Position numbers and translations under genes: made by a program
Shown here: positions 33,687 to 43,082 of the stretch, piece after piece
Layout of the letters: every line of letters starts with the position of its first letter
Position numbering within the stretch: position 1 is the stretch's first letter
Assembly: GCA_003021005.1 (NCBI GenBank)
Contig: PXRI01000017.1
Location: 185,542-249,541 of the forward strand
Origin: Halobacteriales archaeon QS_1_69_70
GTDB taxonomy: Archaea; Halobacteriota; Halobacteria; Halobacteriales; Haloarculaceae
Direction: 5' to 3'
DNA length: 64,000 nt
Notes under the pieces: generated by a model
What the model was told of the DNA's origin: nothing
What the model saw: the letters and a program-made list of their open reading frames with translations, nothing else
The model's database searches: none

Positions 33687-33693
33687 TTTTAAG
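33687..33693 (+). promoter_or_regulatory. TATA box for the LVIVD-repeat gene
   Basis: TTTTAAG lies 22-28 bases before ATG 33715 and supports that start over the longer open frame upstream. Confidence 0.6.
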
Positions 33694-33714
33694 CTTCGTC
33701 CGGTCAGTCCGACC

Positions 33715-35886
33715 ATGGCGCAGGATCCACTACCGGACAGCACGCGACGGGCGGTTCTCAAGAGCATCGGGGCCACGCTCGGCGTCGGGGCGGTCGGCAG
33801 CGCCGCCGGCCACCCCGGCGGCTACGAGAAGGGGACGAGCGTCGACGGGCCCGGCGGGGAACCGTTCGGGCTCGACGACGGCGAGCCGTTCCGCAACGTG
33901 GCGGCGTACGGCTACCATAGCATCGGTAGTACCGGCCGGTCCAGCCTGAACGGCCAGGAAGGCCAACGGCACGTCGGTGACCGGAATGCGGAGGTCAGGT
34001 GTCACGGTGACATCGTCGTCACGTGTTTCCGCGCGTCGGACGACGAGGACGCCGGCCGACGGATGGCGGTGGTCGACATCAGCGAGTTCAACGACGCCGA
34101 GACGGAGGCGGAACTGGACGAGGCGGAGCTGTCGGTGACGGGGATCCTCCACAACGTCAACGCGGAGGCGAACCGGACGACCGACGTCAAGCTGAGCGAC
34201 GACGGCGAGTACGCGTTCCTCGCGACGCAGGCGCTGTATCCCGGGCCGATCCGCGACGGCTCGAACGGGTCGACCGAGTTCACGGACCCGCGGTCGACGC
34301 CGCAGGCGACCGGCGGGGTCGTCGCCGTCGATATCTCCGACCGCGGGAACCCGCGGACGATCGACAGCGTGACGGAGGCGTTCTCGACGGGCGTCCACAA
34401 CGTCTTCCACCACCGCATCGACGGCACGGAGTACGTCTTCGCCTGCAAGGACGCCGGCCTCATCTCGCCGGACAGCGGGCTGTACGTCCTCCGGTTCGAC
34501 CGCGAACCCGGCAAGTTGACGCTCGTCAACCGGTGGTCGGCCGACGGCAACGCCACCAGGGGCGGCGTCGGCACGCAGCACGGCCTCTCGTACGTCCACG
34601 ACGTCGAGATCCACGACGACCCGCGGACGGGGCGACCGACCGCCTACCTCGCCGACTGGGACCGCGGCATGCGCGTGCTGGACGTCTCCGACCCGACGAA
34701 CATCCAGCACGTCGGCCAGTTCGACATGAACCAGTCTCACTTCGCCGCGCCGTTCCCCGAACTCGTTGAGGACGCCGACGGGAACATGCGTCGGGTCGCC
34801 GTCGCCAGCCACGAGGAGCCGGACGAGCGGTTCGACCAGCGCATCGACACGGTCAACAACGAGCTGTACAACACGCCCCACACGAACAAGACCAACCCCA
34901 ACTCTACCGGGACGGTATTTTTGGTCGACTGCGAGGGGATCTACCCGGAGGACTCCCGGTGCGGCTGCGGCCACGAGGGCGGGCCGAAACAGCTGGGCGA
35001 ACTCGACAACTGGACCTGGAAGAACGCCGACACGGGCAAGGGGTTCGACGATGACACCACCCGGCAGGAACGACTGGACGCGATCGAGCAGACCGGCTTC
35101 AGCTTCCAGCTCAGCCCGCATAACTCTCAGCCGGCGGTCCACGAGGTCGATGGCGAGCAACGGTACATCATCCACCAGGGCCACTACCACGGCGGCGTCC
35201 GCTATCTGGAGGTCGAGCCGGGCAGCGCCGACGGCCTGACCGGCTTCGCCCGGCGGGACTACCGCCCCAGGACGAACCCGAACGCGGCAGGTCGCGACGG
35301 CAGCGAGACTATCGGGTGGATCAACCACGACACCGACTGGAACGTCACCGACGTCGGTCACGCCCGTCCGGTCAATCGCGAGACCGGCAACCTGTCGCCG
35401 GACTTCTGGGGCTCCGTCGAGCACAACGGCGTCACGTACCACGGCGACCGCAGCGCCGGCGTGTACGTCACAAAGCACACCGACCTCCCGATGACGTCGC
35501 CGCTGCCGCCGCTGGAGGCCGACCGCGCCGACGACGGGTCGGCCTTTCTCGCCGGCCAGACCAACCGCGTCGAGATCACCGTCGAGACCTTCGACCGGCC
35601 GAACGGCGACGCGGCCGCGGTCCACGTCCGCGACCGGATGCCCGGCGGCTACGAGGTCGTCGGCGGCGACGACGTCGAGACCTACCGGGAGGGCAACCGC
35701 ACCGCCGTCGAGTTCACCGCGACCGTCGACCCCGGCGACTTCGCGACCCTCATCTACTTCGTGGAGGTGCCGGCCGAGCCCGGGTCCGGCACGTTCGGCC
35801 CCGTCGAGGTCAGCGCCGACGGCGACGAGTGGCGGGCCGAGGCCGGCACGACCGACTCGAACCTCGAGTCCGGCTTCAACGTCTGA
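33715..35886 (+). CDS. Tat-exported LVIVD-repeat protein
   Basis: The 723-residue product begins with a twin-arginine signal, STRRAVLKSIGATLGVGAVG, cut near GSAAG. The body is built of beta-propeller-like LVIVD blades, for example MAVVDISEFND, GGVVAVDISDRGNP, LYVLRFDRE and MRVLDVSDPTNIQHVG. His-rich loops (GTQHGLSYVHDVEIHDD, IHQGHYHGGVRYLEVE) may bind metal. A short cysteine cluster SRCGCGHEGG sits mid-protein. The last 110 residues form a separate beta-sandwich (TNRVEITVETFDRPNGD). It would act outside the cell as a binding or surface protein; ligand unknown. Confidence 0.88.
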   Translation: MAQDPLPDSTRRAVLKSIGATLGVGAVGSAAGHPGGYEKGTSVDGPGGEPFGLDDGEPFRNVAAYGYHSIGSTGRSSLNGQEGQRHVGDRNAEVRCHGDIVVTCFRASDDEDAGRRMAVVDISEFNDAETEAELDEAELSVTGILHNVNAEANRTTDVKLSDDGEYAFLATQALYPGPIRDGSNGSTEFTDPRSTPQATGGVVAVDISDRGNPRTIDSVTEAFSTGVHNVFHHRIDGTEYVFACKDAGLISPDSGLYVLRFDREPGKLTLVNRWSADGNATRGGVGTQHGLSYVHDVEIHDDPRTGRPTAYLADWDRGMRVLDVSDPTNIQHVGQFDMNQSHFAAPFPELVEDADGNMRRVAVASHEEPDERFDQRIDTVNNELYNTPHTNKTNPNSTGTVFLVDCEGIYPEDSRCGCGHEGGPKQLGELDNWTWKNADTGKGFDDDTTRQERLDAIEQTGFSFQLSPHNSQPAVHEVDGEQRYIIHQGHYHGGVRYLEVEPGSADGLTGFARRDYRPRTNPNAAGRDGSETIGWINHDTDWNVTDVGHARPVNRETGNLSPDFWGSVEHNGVTYHGDRSAGVYVTKHTDLPMTSPLPPLEADRADDGSAFLAGQTNRVEITVETFDRPNGDAAAVHVRDRMPGGYEVVGGDDVETYREGNRTAVEFTATVDPGDFATLIYFVEVPAEPGSGTFGPVEVSADGDEWRAEAGTTDSNLESGFNV

Positions 35887-35973
35887 GCCGGCCGCGCAGT
35901 CGGGGGTGGGGTCCTCCTGCCGTTACGCCGCGGGACGCCCGGACTTATGTCCCGCGGCGCGCTTGTCGGCGAT

Positions 35974-36876
35974 ATGGACACCCGACGCGCCCTGCTCGTC
36001 GACGCGTTCACCAGCGAGCCACTCGCCGGCAACGCCGCCGGCGTCGTGCCCGACGCCGGTGACCTGACCGAGGGACAGATGCAGGCCATCGCCCGCGAAC
36101 TGCACGCCGCCGACACCGCCTTCCTCGCCGACAGCGACGCCGCCGACCGCCGGATCCGATACTTCACGCCCGTCCAGGAGGTCGACCTCTGCGGCCACGC
36201 CACCGTCGCCAGCCACGCCTGGCTCGCCGAGGCCGGCGAGATCGACGACGGCACCCACACCCTGGAGACGAACGTCGGGGTGCTCGAGATCGACGTCCGC
36301 GACGGGACGGTGTGGATGACCCAGGACGTCGCCACCGTCGAGGAGGTCGACGCCGACGCAGAACGGGTCGCCGACGCGCTCGGGGCGGACGCGGCGACGC
36401 TACGGGACGTCGGGGCCGACCTGCCGGTGGCCACCGCCTCGACCGGACTCGGCTTTCTCGTCGTCCCGGTGAACTTCCTGGAGGCCATCTCGGGGCTCTC
36501 GCCCGACATGGCGGCGGTCGAGGCGCTGACCGACGAGTTCGACGTCACCGGCGTCTACGCGTTCAGCTTCGACGCCGTGGACGCCGAGTCGACGCTGCAC
36601 GGCCGGATGTTCGCGCCCGGCGCCGGCGTCGACGAGGACCCCGTCACCGGCACCGCCTCGGGCGCCGTCGGCGCCTACCTCCGGCACGTCGAGGCCTTCG
36701 ACGGCGACCTCCCCGAGGAGATGACCTTCGAGCAGGGCCACTTCCTCGACCGGCCGGGTCGCGTGCGGGTTCGCGCCCGCGCGGACCCGGTCGAGGTCGG
36801 CGGCCGCGCCGTCACGGCGCTTGACGGCTCCATCGTGGTGCCGGAGGCGGAGACCGACGACATCATCGAGGCCTGA
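35974..36876 (+). CDS. PhzF-family isomerase-like protein
   Basis: The 300-residue product has the PhzF double fold: ALLVDAFTSEPLAGNAAGVV, RYFTPVQEVDLCGHATVAS, and the second-half GRMFAPGAGVDEDPVTGTAS. PhzF itself isomerises a phenazine precursor; most relatives have unknown reactions. The catalytic Glu, normally in (N/S)xSETAF, reads AADTAFL, so it is Asp here. CTTATG at 35944-35949 is placed to act as TATA box for ATG 35974 rather than for the upstream ATG 35947. Base composition is ordinary and no phenazine genes adjoin it. Confidence 0.9.
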   Translation: MDTRRALLVDAFTSEPLAGNAAGVVPDAGDLTEGQMQAIARELHAADTAFLADSDAADRRIRYFTPVQEVDLCGHATVASHAWLAEAGEIDDGTHTLETNVGVLEIDVRDGTVWMTQDVATVEEVDADAERVADALGADAATLRDVGADLPVATASTGLGFLVVPVNFLEAISGLSPDMAAVEALTDEFDVTGVYAFSFDAVDAESTLHGRMFAPGAGVDEDPVTGTASGAVGAYLRHVEAFDGDLPEEMTFEQGHFLDRPGRVRVRARADPVEVGGRAVTALDGSIVVPEAETDDIIEA

Positions 36877-36984
36877 CCCCGGCGGTGGGGCGTCCGCGCC
36901 GCGCTGTCGTCGGGGACGTCGGCGCGCGGCGGGCGGGAACGACACACATTTGACCCAGGCTGGCGACGTCCCGCACAAATTGCC

Positions 36985-39273
36985 ATGGCTGGAGCTGACA
37001 CCGTGCGCTGGCTGGAGGACGTCCGGTCCGAGGACATCGGGTCGGTCGGCGGCAAGGGGGCCTCGCTCGGCGAGATGACCGCCGCAGGCCTCCCCGTGCC
37101 GCCCGGGTTCGTGGTCACCGCCGAGACCTACCGGACGTTCATCGAGGACACCGGCATCGCCGAGGACCTCTTCGCTGCCGTCGACGTCGACAGCGAGGAT
37201 TCGGCGGCGCTTTCCGACGCCGAGGCGACCGCCGAGGACCTGATCCTCGACACCGAGATGCCGCCGTCGGTCCGCGAGGAGATCCTCGCCGCCTACGACG
37301 ACCTCGAGGACGGCGAGGCGTTCGTCGCCGTCCGGTCGTCGGCCACGGCGGAGGACCTGCCGGAGGCCTCGTTTGCTGGTCAGCAGGAGACATTCCTGAA
37401 CGCCACCCGCGAGGACCTCGTCGACCGGGTCAAGCGGTGCTGGGCGTCGCTTTTCACCCAGCGGGCGATCTACTACCGGAACGAGCAGGGGTTCGACCAC
37501 GACCTCGTCGACATCGCCGTCGTCGTCCAACGGATGGTCGACGCCGACAAGTCCGGCGTGCTGTTCACCTCAGACCCTTCGACGGGGGAGCCGCGGGTCA
37601 CTATCGAGGCCGCCTGGGGCCTCGGAGAGGCCGTCGTCGCCGGGTCCGTCTCGCCGGACAACTACGTCGTCGATCGCGAGACCGGCGAGATGCTGGAGGC
37701 CACGGTCGCCGACAAGAAGGTGATGATGGAACGGGACGACGCGACCGGCGAGACCGTCGAGCGGGAGGTGCCCGAGGACCGCCGGACCGCACAGGTCCTC
37801 GAGGGCTCCGAGATCGGCGAGCTCCTCGAGCTCGGCGAGCGGGCGGAGGCCCACTACGACGAGCCGCAGGACGTCGAGTGGGCTATCGTGGACGGCGAGG
37901 AGCGGAGCGCCGCTGACGGTGGCGACGTCTACATGCTGCAGAGCCGGCCGATCACCACCATTTCCGAGGGAACCGCGAATGAGGCCGCCGCGGACGGCAA
38001 CGGCGACGTCCTCCTCGAAGGCCTGGGGGCCTCGCCCGGCATCGCCGCCGGCCCGGTCCGGGTCGTCCGGGAGCTCGACCAGCTCGACAAGGTCGGCGAG
38101 GGCGACGTCATCGTCACGGAGATGACCACCCCTGACATGGTGCCGGCGATGAAGCGGGCAAGCGGCATCGTCACCGACGAGGGCGGGATGACGAGCCACG
38201 CCGCCATCGTCTCTCGCGAACTCGGCGTGCCGGCCGTCGTCGGGACCGAGGACGGGAGCGACCGCCTCGGCGACGACCAGGTCGTCACGATCGACGGCGA
38301 CAAGGGCGCCGTCACCGAGGGCGCGGCGGACCCGGAGGCGGAGACGGAGCCGCTGGAGGACGTCCGTCCACAGAACCCGGTCAAGCCGATGACCGCGACC
38401 GAGGTGAAGGTCAACGTCTCCATACCGGGGGCCGCCGAGCGTGCGGCCGCGACCGGCGCCGACGGCGTTGGCCTGCTCCGGCTGGAGCACATGATCCTCT
38501 CGACGAACAAGACGCCGGCGCGGTACATCGAGGACCACGGGCCGGACGCGTACGTCGACGAGATCGTGCAGGGCGTCCGCGGCGTCGCCGACGAGTTCTA
38601 CCCCCGGCCCGTCCGCGTTCGGACGCTCGACGCCCCGACCGACGAGTTCCGACAGCTGGAGGGCGGCGACGAGGAGCCCCACGAGCACAACCCGATGCTC
38701 GGCTACCGCGGCATCCGCCGCAGCCTCGACCGGCCGTCGGTGTTCGCCCACGAACTCGAGGCGTTCCGGCAGCTGTACGAGTTGGGCTACGACAACGTCG
38801 AGGTCATGTTCCCCCTCGTGAACGACGCCGAGGACGTCGTCCGCGCCCGGAACCTGATGGCCGACGCCGGCATCGACATGGATAGGCGGAGTTGGGGCGT
38901 GATGATCGAGACGCCCGCCTCCGCGCTCGGGGTCGAGGCGATGGCCGAGGCCGGCATCGACTTCGCCTCGTTCGGGACGAACGACCTCACCCAGTACACC
39001 CTCGCCGTCGACCGGAACAACGGCAACGTCGCCGACCGGTTCGACGAACTCCACCCGGCGGTGCTCGACCTCGTCGGGACGACCATCGAGACGTGCCGCG
39101 AGCACGGGGTCGCCACGAGCATCTGCGGGCAGGCCGGCTCGAAGCCGGAGATGGTCCGGTTTCTGGTCAACGAGGGCGTCTCCTCCATCTCCGCGAACAT
39201 CGACGCCGTCCGCGACGTCCAACACGAGGTCAAACGCGTCGAGCAGCAGCTGCTCCTGGATTCGGTCCGCTGA
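36985..39273 (+). CDS. ppsA: Phosphoenolpyruvate synthase
   Basis: The 762-residue enzyme converts pyruvate and ATP to PEP, AMP and phosphate for gluconeogenesis. The N-terminal ATP-grasp part shows VGGKGASLGEMTAAGLPVPP and AVRSSATAEDLPEASFAGQQ. The phosphohistidine swivel domain has GIVTDEGGMTSHAAIVSREL with His404-type position. The C-terminal barrel shows MLGYRGIRRSLDRPSVF, SFGTNDLTQYTLAVDRN and SICGQAGSKPEMV with the catalytic Cys. Length and motifs are those of archaeal PpsA. It stands alone between a PhzF gene and a lipoprotein; fbp and fba elsewhere in the window serve the same route. Confidence 0.97.
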   Translation: MAGADTVRWLEDVRSEDIGSVGGKGASLGEMTAAGLPVPPGFVVTAETYRTFIEDTGIAEDLFAAVDVDSEDSAALSDAEATAEDLILDTEMPPSVREEILAAYDDLEDGEAFVAVRSSATAEDLPEASFAGQQETFLNATREDLVDRVKRCWASLFTQRAIYYRNEQGFDHDLVDIAVVVQRMVDADKSGVLFTSDPSTGEPRVTIEAAWGLGEAVVAGSVSPDNYVVDRETGEMLEATVADKKVMMERDDATGETVEREVPEDRRTAQVLEGSEIGELLELGERAEAHYDEPQDVEWAIVDGEERSAADGGDVYMLQSRPITTISEGTANEAAADGNGDVLLEGLGASPGIAAGPVRVVRELDQLDKVGEGDVIVTEMTTPDMVPAMKRASGIVTDEGGMTSHAAIVSRELGVPAVVGTEDGSDRLGDDQVVTIDGDKGAVTEGAADPEAETEPLEDVRPQNPVKPMTATEVKVNVSIPGAAERAAATGADGVGLLRLEHMILSTNKTPARYIEDHGPDAYVDEIVQGVRGVADEFYPRPVRVRTLDAPTDEFRQLEGGDEEPHEHNPMLGYRGIRRSLDRPSVFAHELEAFRQLYELGYDNVEVMFPLVNDAEDVVRARNLMADAGIDMDRRSWGVMIETPASALGVEAMAEAGIDFASFGTNDLTQYTLAVDRNNGNVADRFDELHPAVLDLVGTTIETCREHGVATSICGQAGSKPEMVRFLVNEGVSSISANIDAVRDVQHEVKRVEQQLLLDSVR

Positions 39274-39373
39274 TCGACCGGCGGGGCGGGGCGAACCCGG
39301 ACGCACGTGCCGCCGGGCCGGCCGGCCGGTCGGTACCGCGCCCCTTTTCACCAGCCGCCCCGACGTGCGTCGC

Positions 39374-40153
39374 ATGCGAGACGGCCTAGGGGCGGTGTTT
39401 CTGTGCGTGCTCGTGGCCGGCGCGGGCTGTTCGGCCGTCCCCGGGATCGGCGGGGACGGCCTCGGCGGTGACGAGGCGCCGACCGCGAACGAGGTCCCGG
39501 GCGTCGGGAACGGGACCCTCGAGAACGAGACGGCACTGCTGGACGCCCACGTCGAGGCGATCACCGAGACGGGGTTCAGCCAGACCATCTCGGTGAACTT
39601 CACCGACGCCGGGGAGGGCGAGACCTACCCCGTCTCGCAGCGCCAGCGGACCGGCGTCGCCGCCGGCGCCACGGCCTACGAGTACCAGACCATCAGAGAC
39701 GCGCAGGTCTCCTCGCGCATCGTCGCGTGGGGCAACGAGACCGTCGAGTACCGCCGCGGCGAGGCCGGGGGCGGCGACCCCCAGTACCGTCGGTCCGACC
39801 CCCGACCGCCCGGGGAACTCGCCGGCCGCGAGGTGCTAGAGGGACGGCTCTCGGCCGACTTCGAGGTCGTCGACGTACAGGAGCGGCCTGACGCGCCGGA
39901 CGTCGTGACCCTCGAGGTCAACAGGCTGCCCGAGGACAACGACGTCTTCGACGGCCAGGAGCACGTCTCGAACGTCCGCCGGTTCGAGGCCCAGCTCGTC
40001 GTCGACCTCGAGGGCCGCGTCCACAGCTACGCCGCGGTCGCGGTCTACGACGTCGAGGGCGAGTCCGCGGACTACGACTACCAGTTCCAGATGACCGGCT
40101 TCGAGGACCCGGGCGTCGAGCGACCCGACTGGGTCGACGAGGCCGGGGGCTGA
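39374..40153 (+). CDS. Haloarchaeal lipoprotein, function unknown
   Basis: The 259-residue product starts MRDGLGAVFLCVLVAGAGCS, a signal peptide with lipobox AGAGC, so it is a lipid-anchored extracellular protein. After a Gly/Asn linker the mature domain is beta-rich (GFSQTISVNFTDAGEGETYP, ETVEYRRGEAGGG, VVDLEGRVHSYAAVAVYDVE), resembling the DUF7537-type lipoproteins as I remember them. No catalytic motif is visible. A GTG at 39365 is an alternative start but ATG 39374 fits the signal better. Confidence 0.85.
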   Translation: MRDGLGAVFLCVLVAGAGCSAVPGIGGDGLGGDEAPTANEVPGVGNGTLENETALLDAHVEAITETGFSQTISVNFTDAGEGETYPVSQRQRTGVAAGATAYEYQTIRDAQVSSRIVAWGNETVEYRRGEAGGGDPQYRRSDPRPPGELAGREVLEGRLSADFEVVDVQERPDAPDVVTLEVNRLPEDNDVFDGQEHVSNVRRFEAQLVVDLEGRVHSYAAVAVYDVEGESADYDYQFQMTGFEDPGVERPDWVDEAGG

Positions 40154-40399
40154 CCGCTCCGGTCGGCCCGGCGGCGTGGCTTCGTCGGTGGCCTCCTCCG
40201 TGACCGCGCCGCCCGCACCCGGCGGTGACCGCTCGCTCGTTCGGCGGCGTTTCCGCTGGTCGCGGGTCGCTGGGGTCGTAATTCCCGGGGCTCGCGGGTC
40301 GCTTCGCTCCCCGCTCGCTCGTTCGGCGACCCTCCCTCCGGTCGGGTCGCCCGCGACCCGTTCTTTTCAAGTGGCTCAACCGTCTACGACCGACAACCG
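40154..40399. other. GC-rich repetitive spacer before dnaJ
   Basis: A gene-free stretch with recurring CGCTCGCTCGTTCGGC and CCCTCCGGTCGGGTCGC elements, a kind of low-complexity spacer frequent in haloarchaea. CTTTTCAA at 40363-40370 may be the dnaJ TATA box. Confidence 0.5.
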
Positions 40400-41551
40400 A
40401 TGAGCGAGGACTTCTACTCGGTGCTGGGCGTCGACCGCGACGCCGGCGAGGAGAAGATAAAGCGCGCCTTCCGGAAGAAGGCCTCCGAGTATCACCCGGA
40501 CGTCTCCGAAGACCCGGACGCCGAGGCGAAGTTCAAACGGATCCAGGAGGCGAAGGAGGTGCTCCTGGACGACGAGAAGCGACGGATGTACGACCAGATG
40601 GGTCACGAGCGGTTCCGGGAGGCCGACAAGCACGGGGCGACCGACGCGGGCGGCGCCGGCGGCATGGGCGGCATGGGCGGCGGGCCGTTCGGCGGGGGCG
40701 CCGGCGGCGTGAACGACATCTTCGAGCAGTTCTTCGGGGGCGGCGGGGGCCGCGGCGGGCGCTCCGGCCGCCAGCAGGGCGCCGACCTCAAGACCCGGCT
40801 GACCGTCGACCTCGAGGCGGCCTATCGGGGTGTCACCAAGCAGCTGTCGGTTACCCGGCCGGAACGGTGTCCCGACTGCGGCGGGGAGGGATACCCGCCG
40901 GACGCCGACGCCCGCACCTGTTCTGCCTGTAACGGTCGCGGCCAGCAGCGCACCGTCCGGCAGACCCCGCTCGGCCGGGTCCAGCAGACCCAGACCTGCC
41001 GCCAGTGCGAGGGCGAGGGGACGGTGTACAGCGAGACCTGCGCGACGTGCCGGGGCGAGGGACAGGTCCGGGACGACGCGACGCTCCAGGTCGAGGTGCC
41101 CGCCGGCATCCGCAGCGGCCAGACGCTCCGGATGGACGGCGAGGGTGCCCCCGGCGACGGCGGCGGCCCGAACGGCGACCTGCTGGTCGAGATCGAGGTC
41201 GAGGGCCACCCCCAGTTCGAGCGTGACGACGACGACCTCCGGTACCGGATGCCGATCTCGTTCCCGCAGGCGACCTTCGGCGACACCGTCGAGGTCCCGA
41301 CGCTCGATGGCCCCGTCGAGATGGACGTCCCCGCCGGCACCCAGAGCGGCGAGACGTTTCGGCTCCGGAACAAGGGGATGCCGCGGCTGAAGCGCCGCGG
41401 GAACGGCGACCTGTACGTGATGGTCCAGGTCGTCACGCCCGACAGCATGAACGACGAGCAGCGGGAGGCCCTGGAGGCCTTCGCCGAGGCCGGCGGCGAG
41501 GAGATCGACGTCGACCAGGGCTTCTTCGAGAAGCTGAAGAACTCCTTCTGA
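40400..41551 (+). CDS. dnaJ: Chaperone protein DnaJ
   Basis: The 383-residue protein is a type I DnaJ co-chaperone for DnaK. The J domain (residues 1-70) has FYSVLGVDRDAGEEKIKRAF and the HPD triad in EYHPDVSED. A Gly-rich linker (GGMGGMGGGPFGGGAGG) follows. Four zinc-finger repeats read CPDCGGEG, CSACNGRG, CRQCEGEG and CATCRGEG. The C-terminal substrate-binding sheets end in VDQGFFEKLKNSF. dnaK and grpE, usually close, are not visible upstream in the window, so dnaJ stands alone here. Confidence 0.97.
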   Translation: MSEDFYSVLGVDRDAGEEKIKRAFRKKASEYHPDVSEDPDAEAKFKRIQEAKEVLLDDEKRRMYDQMGHERFREADKHGATDAGGAGGMGGMGGGPFGGGAGGVNDIFEQFFGGGGGRGGRSGRQQGADLKTRLTVDLEAAYRGVTKQLSVTRPERCPDCGGEGYPPDADARTCSACNGRGQQRTVRQTPLGRVQQTQTCRQCEGEGTVYSETCATCRGEGQVRDDATLQVEVPAGIRSGQTLRMDGEGAPGDGGGPNGDLLVEIEVEGHPQFERDDDDLRYRMPISFPQATFGDTVEVPTLDGPVEMDVPAGTQSGETFRLRNKGMPRLKRRGNGDLYVMVQVVTPDSMNDEQREALEAFAEAGGEEIDVDQGFFEKLKNSF

Positions 41552-41629
41552 CGAGCGGGTTGGCCCAGGTGGCCACGATACCCGTGAGGGCTCCGTGGGT
41601 GACCGCGGCGGCGGGGAGGCCGGTCGATG

Positions 41630-41920
41630 CTACCGGATGGTGTAGGTCGGTTCCGTGACGTCCTCGCTCTTGCAGGCCGGACACCGTGAGGGCCGGTTCG
41701 TCAGGTCCTCGAACCGCTCGAACCCGCAGTCTCGGCACTCCGGCGGCGCCGCCAAGAGCTGCTCGTCGGTCCCCTCGAGGGACCGCGAGACGTGCTCGAC
41801 ATGGGACAGCGCCGTCGACGTGGTGACGTCGAACTCCGCGGCCAGCCGGCCGGCGGGCGCGGCGTCCTCGCGGAGGAAGTCGGCGATGCGCTGCCGGGTG
41901 GTCCGCTCCGTGCCCTCCAT
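41630..41920 (-). CDS. Transcriptional regulator with HTH and zinc ribbon
   Basis: The 96-residue product has an N-terminal winged-helix segment (TRQRIADFLREDAAPAGRLA, TSTALSHVEHVSRSLEG) and a C-terminal zinc ribbon with CRDCGFERFE and CPACKSEDV. This HTH-plus-ribbon arrangement is a known archaeal family (COG3357). Targets are unknown. The gene ends close to dnaJ on the opposite strand and lies just downstream of the nucleotidyltransferase gene, with 30 bases between. Confidence 0.88.
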   Translation of the reverse strand: MEGTERTTRQRIADFLREDAAPAGRLAAEFDVTTSTALSHVEHVSRSLEGTDEQLLAAPPECRDCGFERFEDLTNRPSRCPACKSEDVTEPTYTIR

Positions 41921-41950
41921 AGCTCCGCTGGCACCGCGAGGGACAAAACG

Positions 41951-42922
41951 CTACTGGGGGGTCCCGTTGGTGAGCTGGGTGTGGGCGCCGATGAGCGCGC
42001 CGGCCAGGTCGATGTTCTCGAGGTGTGTCTCCTCGTCGATGATCGTCCCCTGGGCCTCGCAGTCCCTGACCGTCGCGTTCCCGAAGACCACCGACCGGTC
42101 GAGCCGCGAGTCGACGATCTCGGCGCCCGCCATGACGTGGACGTTCTCCCCGATGGTCGAGCGCTCGACGGTGGCCGACTCCGCGATGACGCTCTCGCCG
42201 CCAAGCGCCCAGGCGATCGCCTCGAGGTAGGACTCCGGCGTCCCGACGTCGAACCACGGCTCCTCGAAGACGTAGGCGTGGACGGGCTCGCGGGACTGCA
42301 GCCACTGGAGGAACCAGCCCGGCTCGTCCGGGTTGTTGTCGCCGGCCAGGTACTCATCGAACCGGAGCGACTCCGCCGGGAAGGCGTAGCAGGCGATCGA
42401 GACCAGCGTGCTCTTCGGCTCGGCCGGCTTCTCCTGAAAGTCGACGACGCGGTCGCCGTCCAGCTCGACCAGCCCGTACGACTTGGCCTTCTCCCGGTCG
42501 CCAACGTCGTGGGCCGCGAGCGTCGCCGCACCGGTCCGCTCGAAGTAGTCGACGAACGCCGGGAGGTCGAACCCGATCAGGTTGTCCCCGGCGACCACCA
42601 GCAGGTCGTCGTCGATGCCCTCCCGCTCGACCAGCTGCCCCAGGGCGCCGACGACGCCGAACTTCTCGGACTCCTCGGTGGTGTCCTCGACCGACAGCCG
42701 CGGCTTCTCGAACCCGCTGTCCGCCAGGTGGGATTCGAACTCCGCGGCGAACCGCTCATTGGTCGAGACGTACACCTCCTCGATCCGATCATCCGCCTCC
42801 AGTTCCCGGAAGACCCGGTCGATGACGGTGGTCTCGCCGACCGGCAACAGCATCTTCGGCCGATGCTTGGTGATCGGCCAGAGTCGCGTCGCGTACCCGC
42901 CCGCCAGCACGACAGCCTTCAT
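41951..42922 (-). CDS. NDP-sugar nucleotidyltransferase
   Basis: The 323-residue enzyme activates a sugar phosphate with a nucleoside triphosphate. The N-terminal signature KAVVLAGGYATRLWPITKHR with PKMLLPVGETTVID is diagnostic. DDLLVVAGDNLIGFDL holds the metal-binding Asp, and the C-terminus forms left-handed beta-helix rungs (VIAESATVERSTIGENVHVM, GAEIVDSRLDRSVVFGN). It is of the RmlA/GlmU-like group; which sugar is unknown. Likely serves S-layer or lipid glycosylation. Confidence 0.92.
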   Translation of the reverse strand: MKAVVLAGGYATRLWPITKHRPKMLLPVGETTVIDRVFRELEADDRIEEVYVSTNERFAAEFESHLADSGFEKPRLSVEDTTEESEKFGVVGALGQLVEREGIDDDLLVVAGDNLIGFDLPAFVDYFERTGAATLAAHDVGDREKAKSYGLVELDGDRVVDFQEKPAEPKSTLVSIACYAFPAESLRFDEYLAGDNNPDEPGWFLQWLQSREPVHAYVFEEPWFDVGTPESYLEAIAWALGGESVIAESATVERSTIGENVHVMAGAEIVDSRLDRSVVFGNATVRDCEAQGTIIDEETHLENIDLAGALIGAHTQLTNGTPQ

Positions 42923-43082
42923 CGAACTGACAGACAGAAGCCCGGGACAAGTGTCTTGCGCTCTCGGCCGTCCGAGGGTCTACATACCGGGACGGGACCA
43001 CGTGGCCCGTGGCCTGACCGACGCGGCGGTCCGTCGAGGCAGGAGTGCGGAACGCGGACCGGTGACACCAAGCGGGCGCGCC

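Noticed and set aside
35974-36876. PhzF as part of a phenazine or methanophenazine pathway with the island genes
   Set aside because: It lies 7 kb beyond the island in normal-G+C backbone, and no PhzD, PhzB or PhzG homologue is present.
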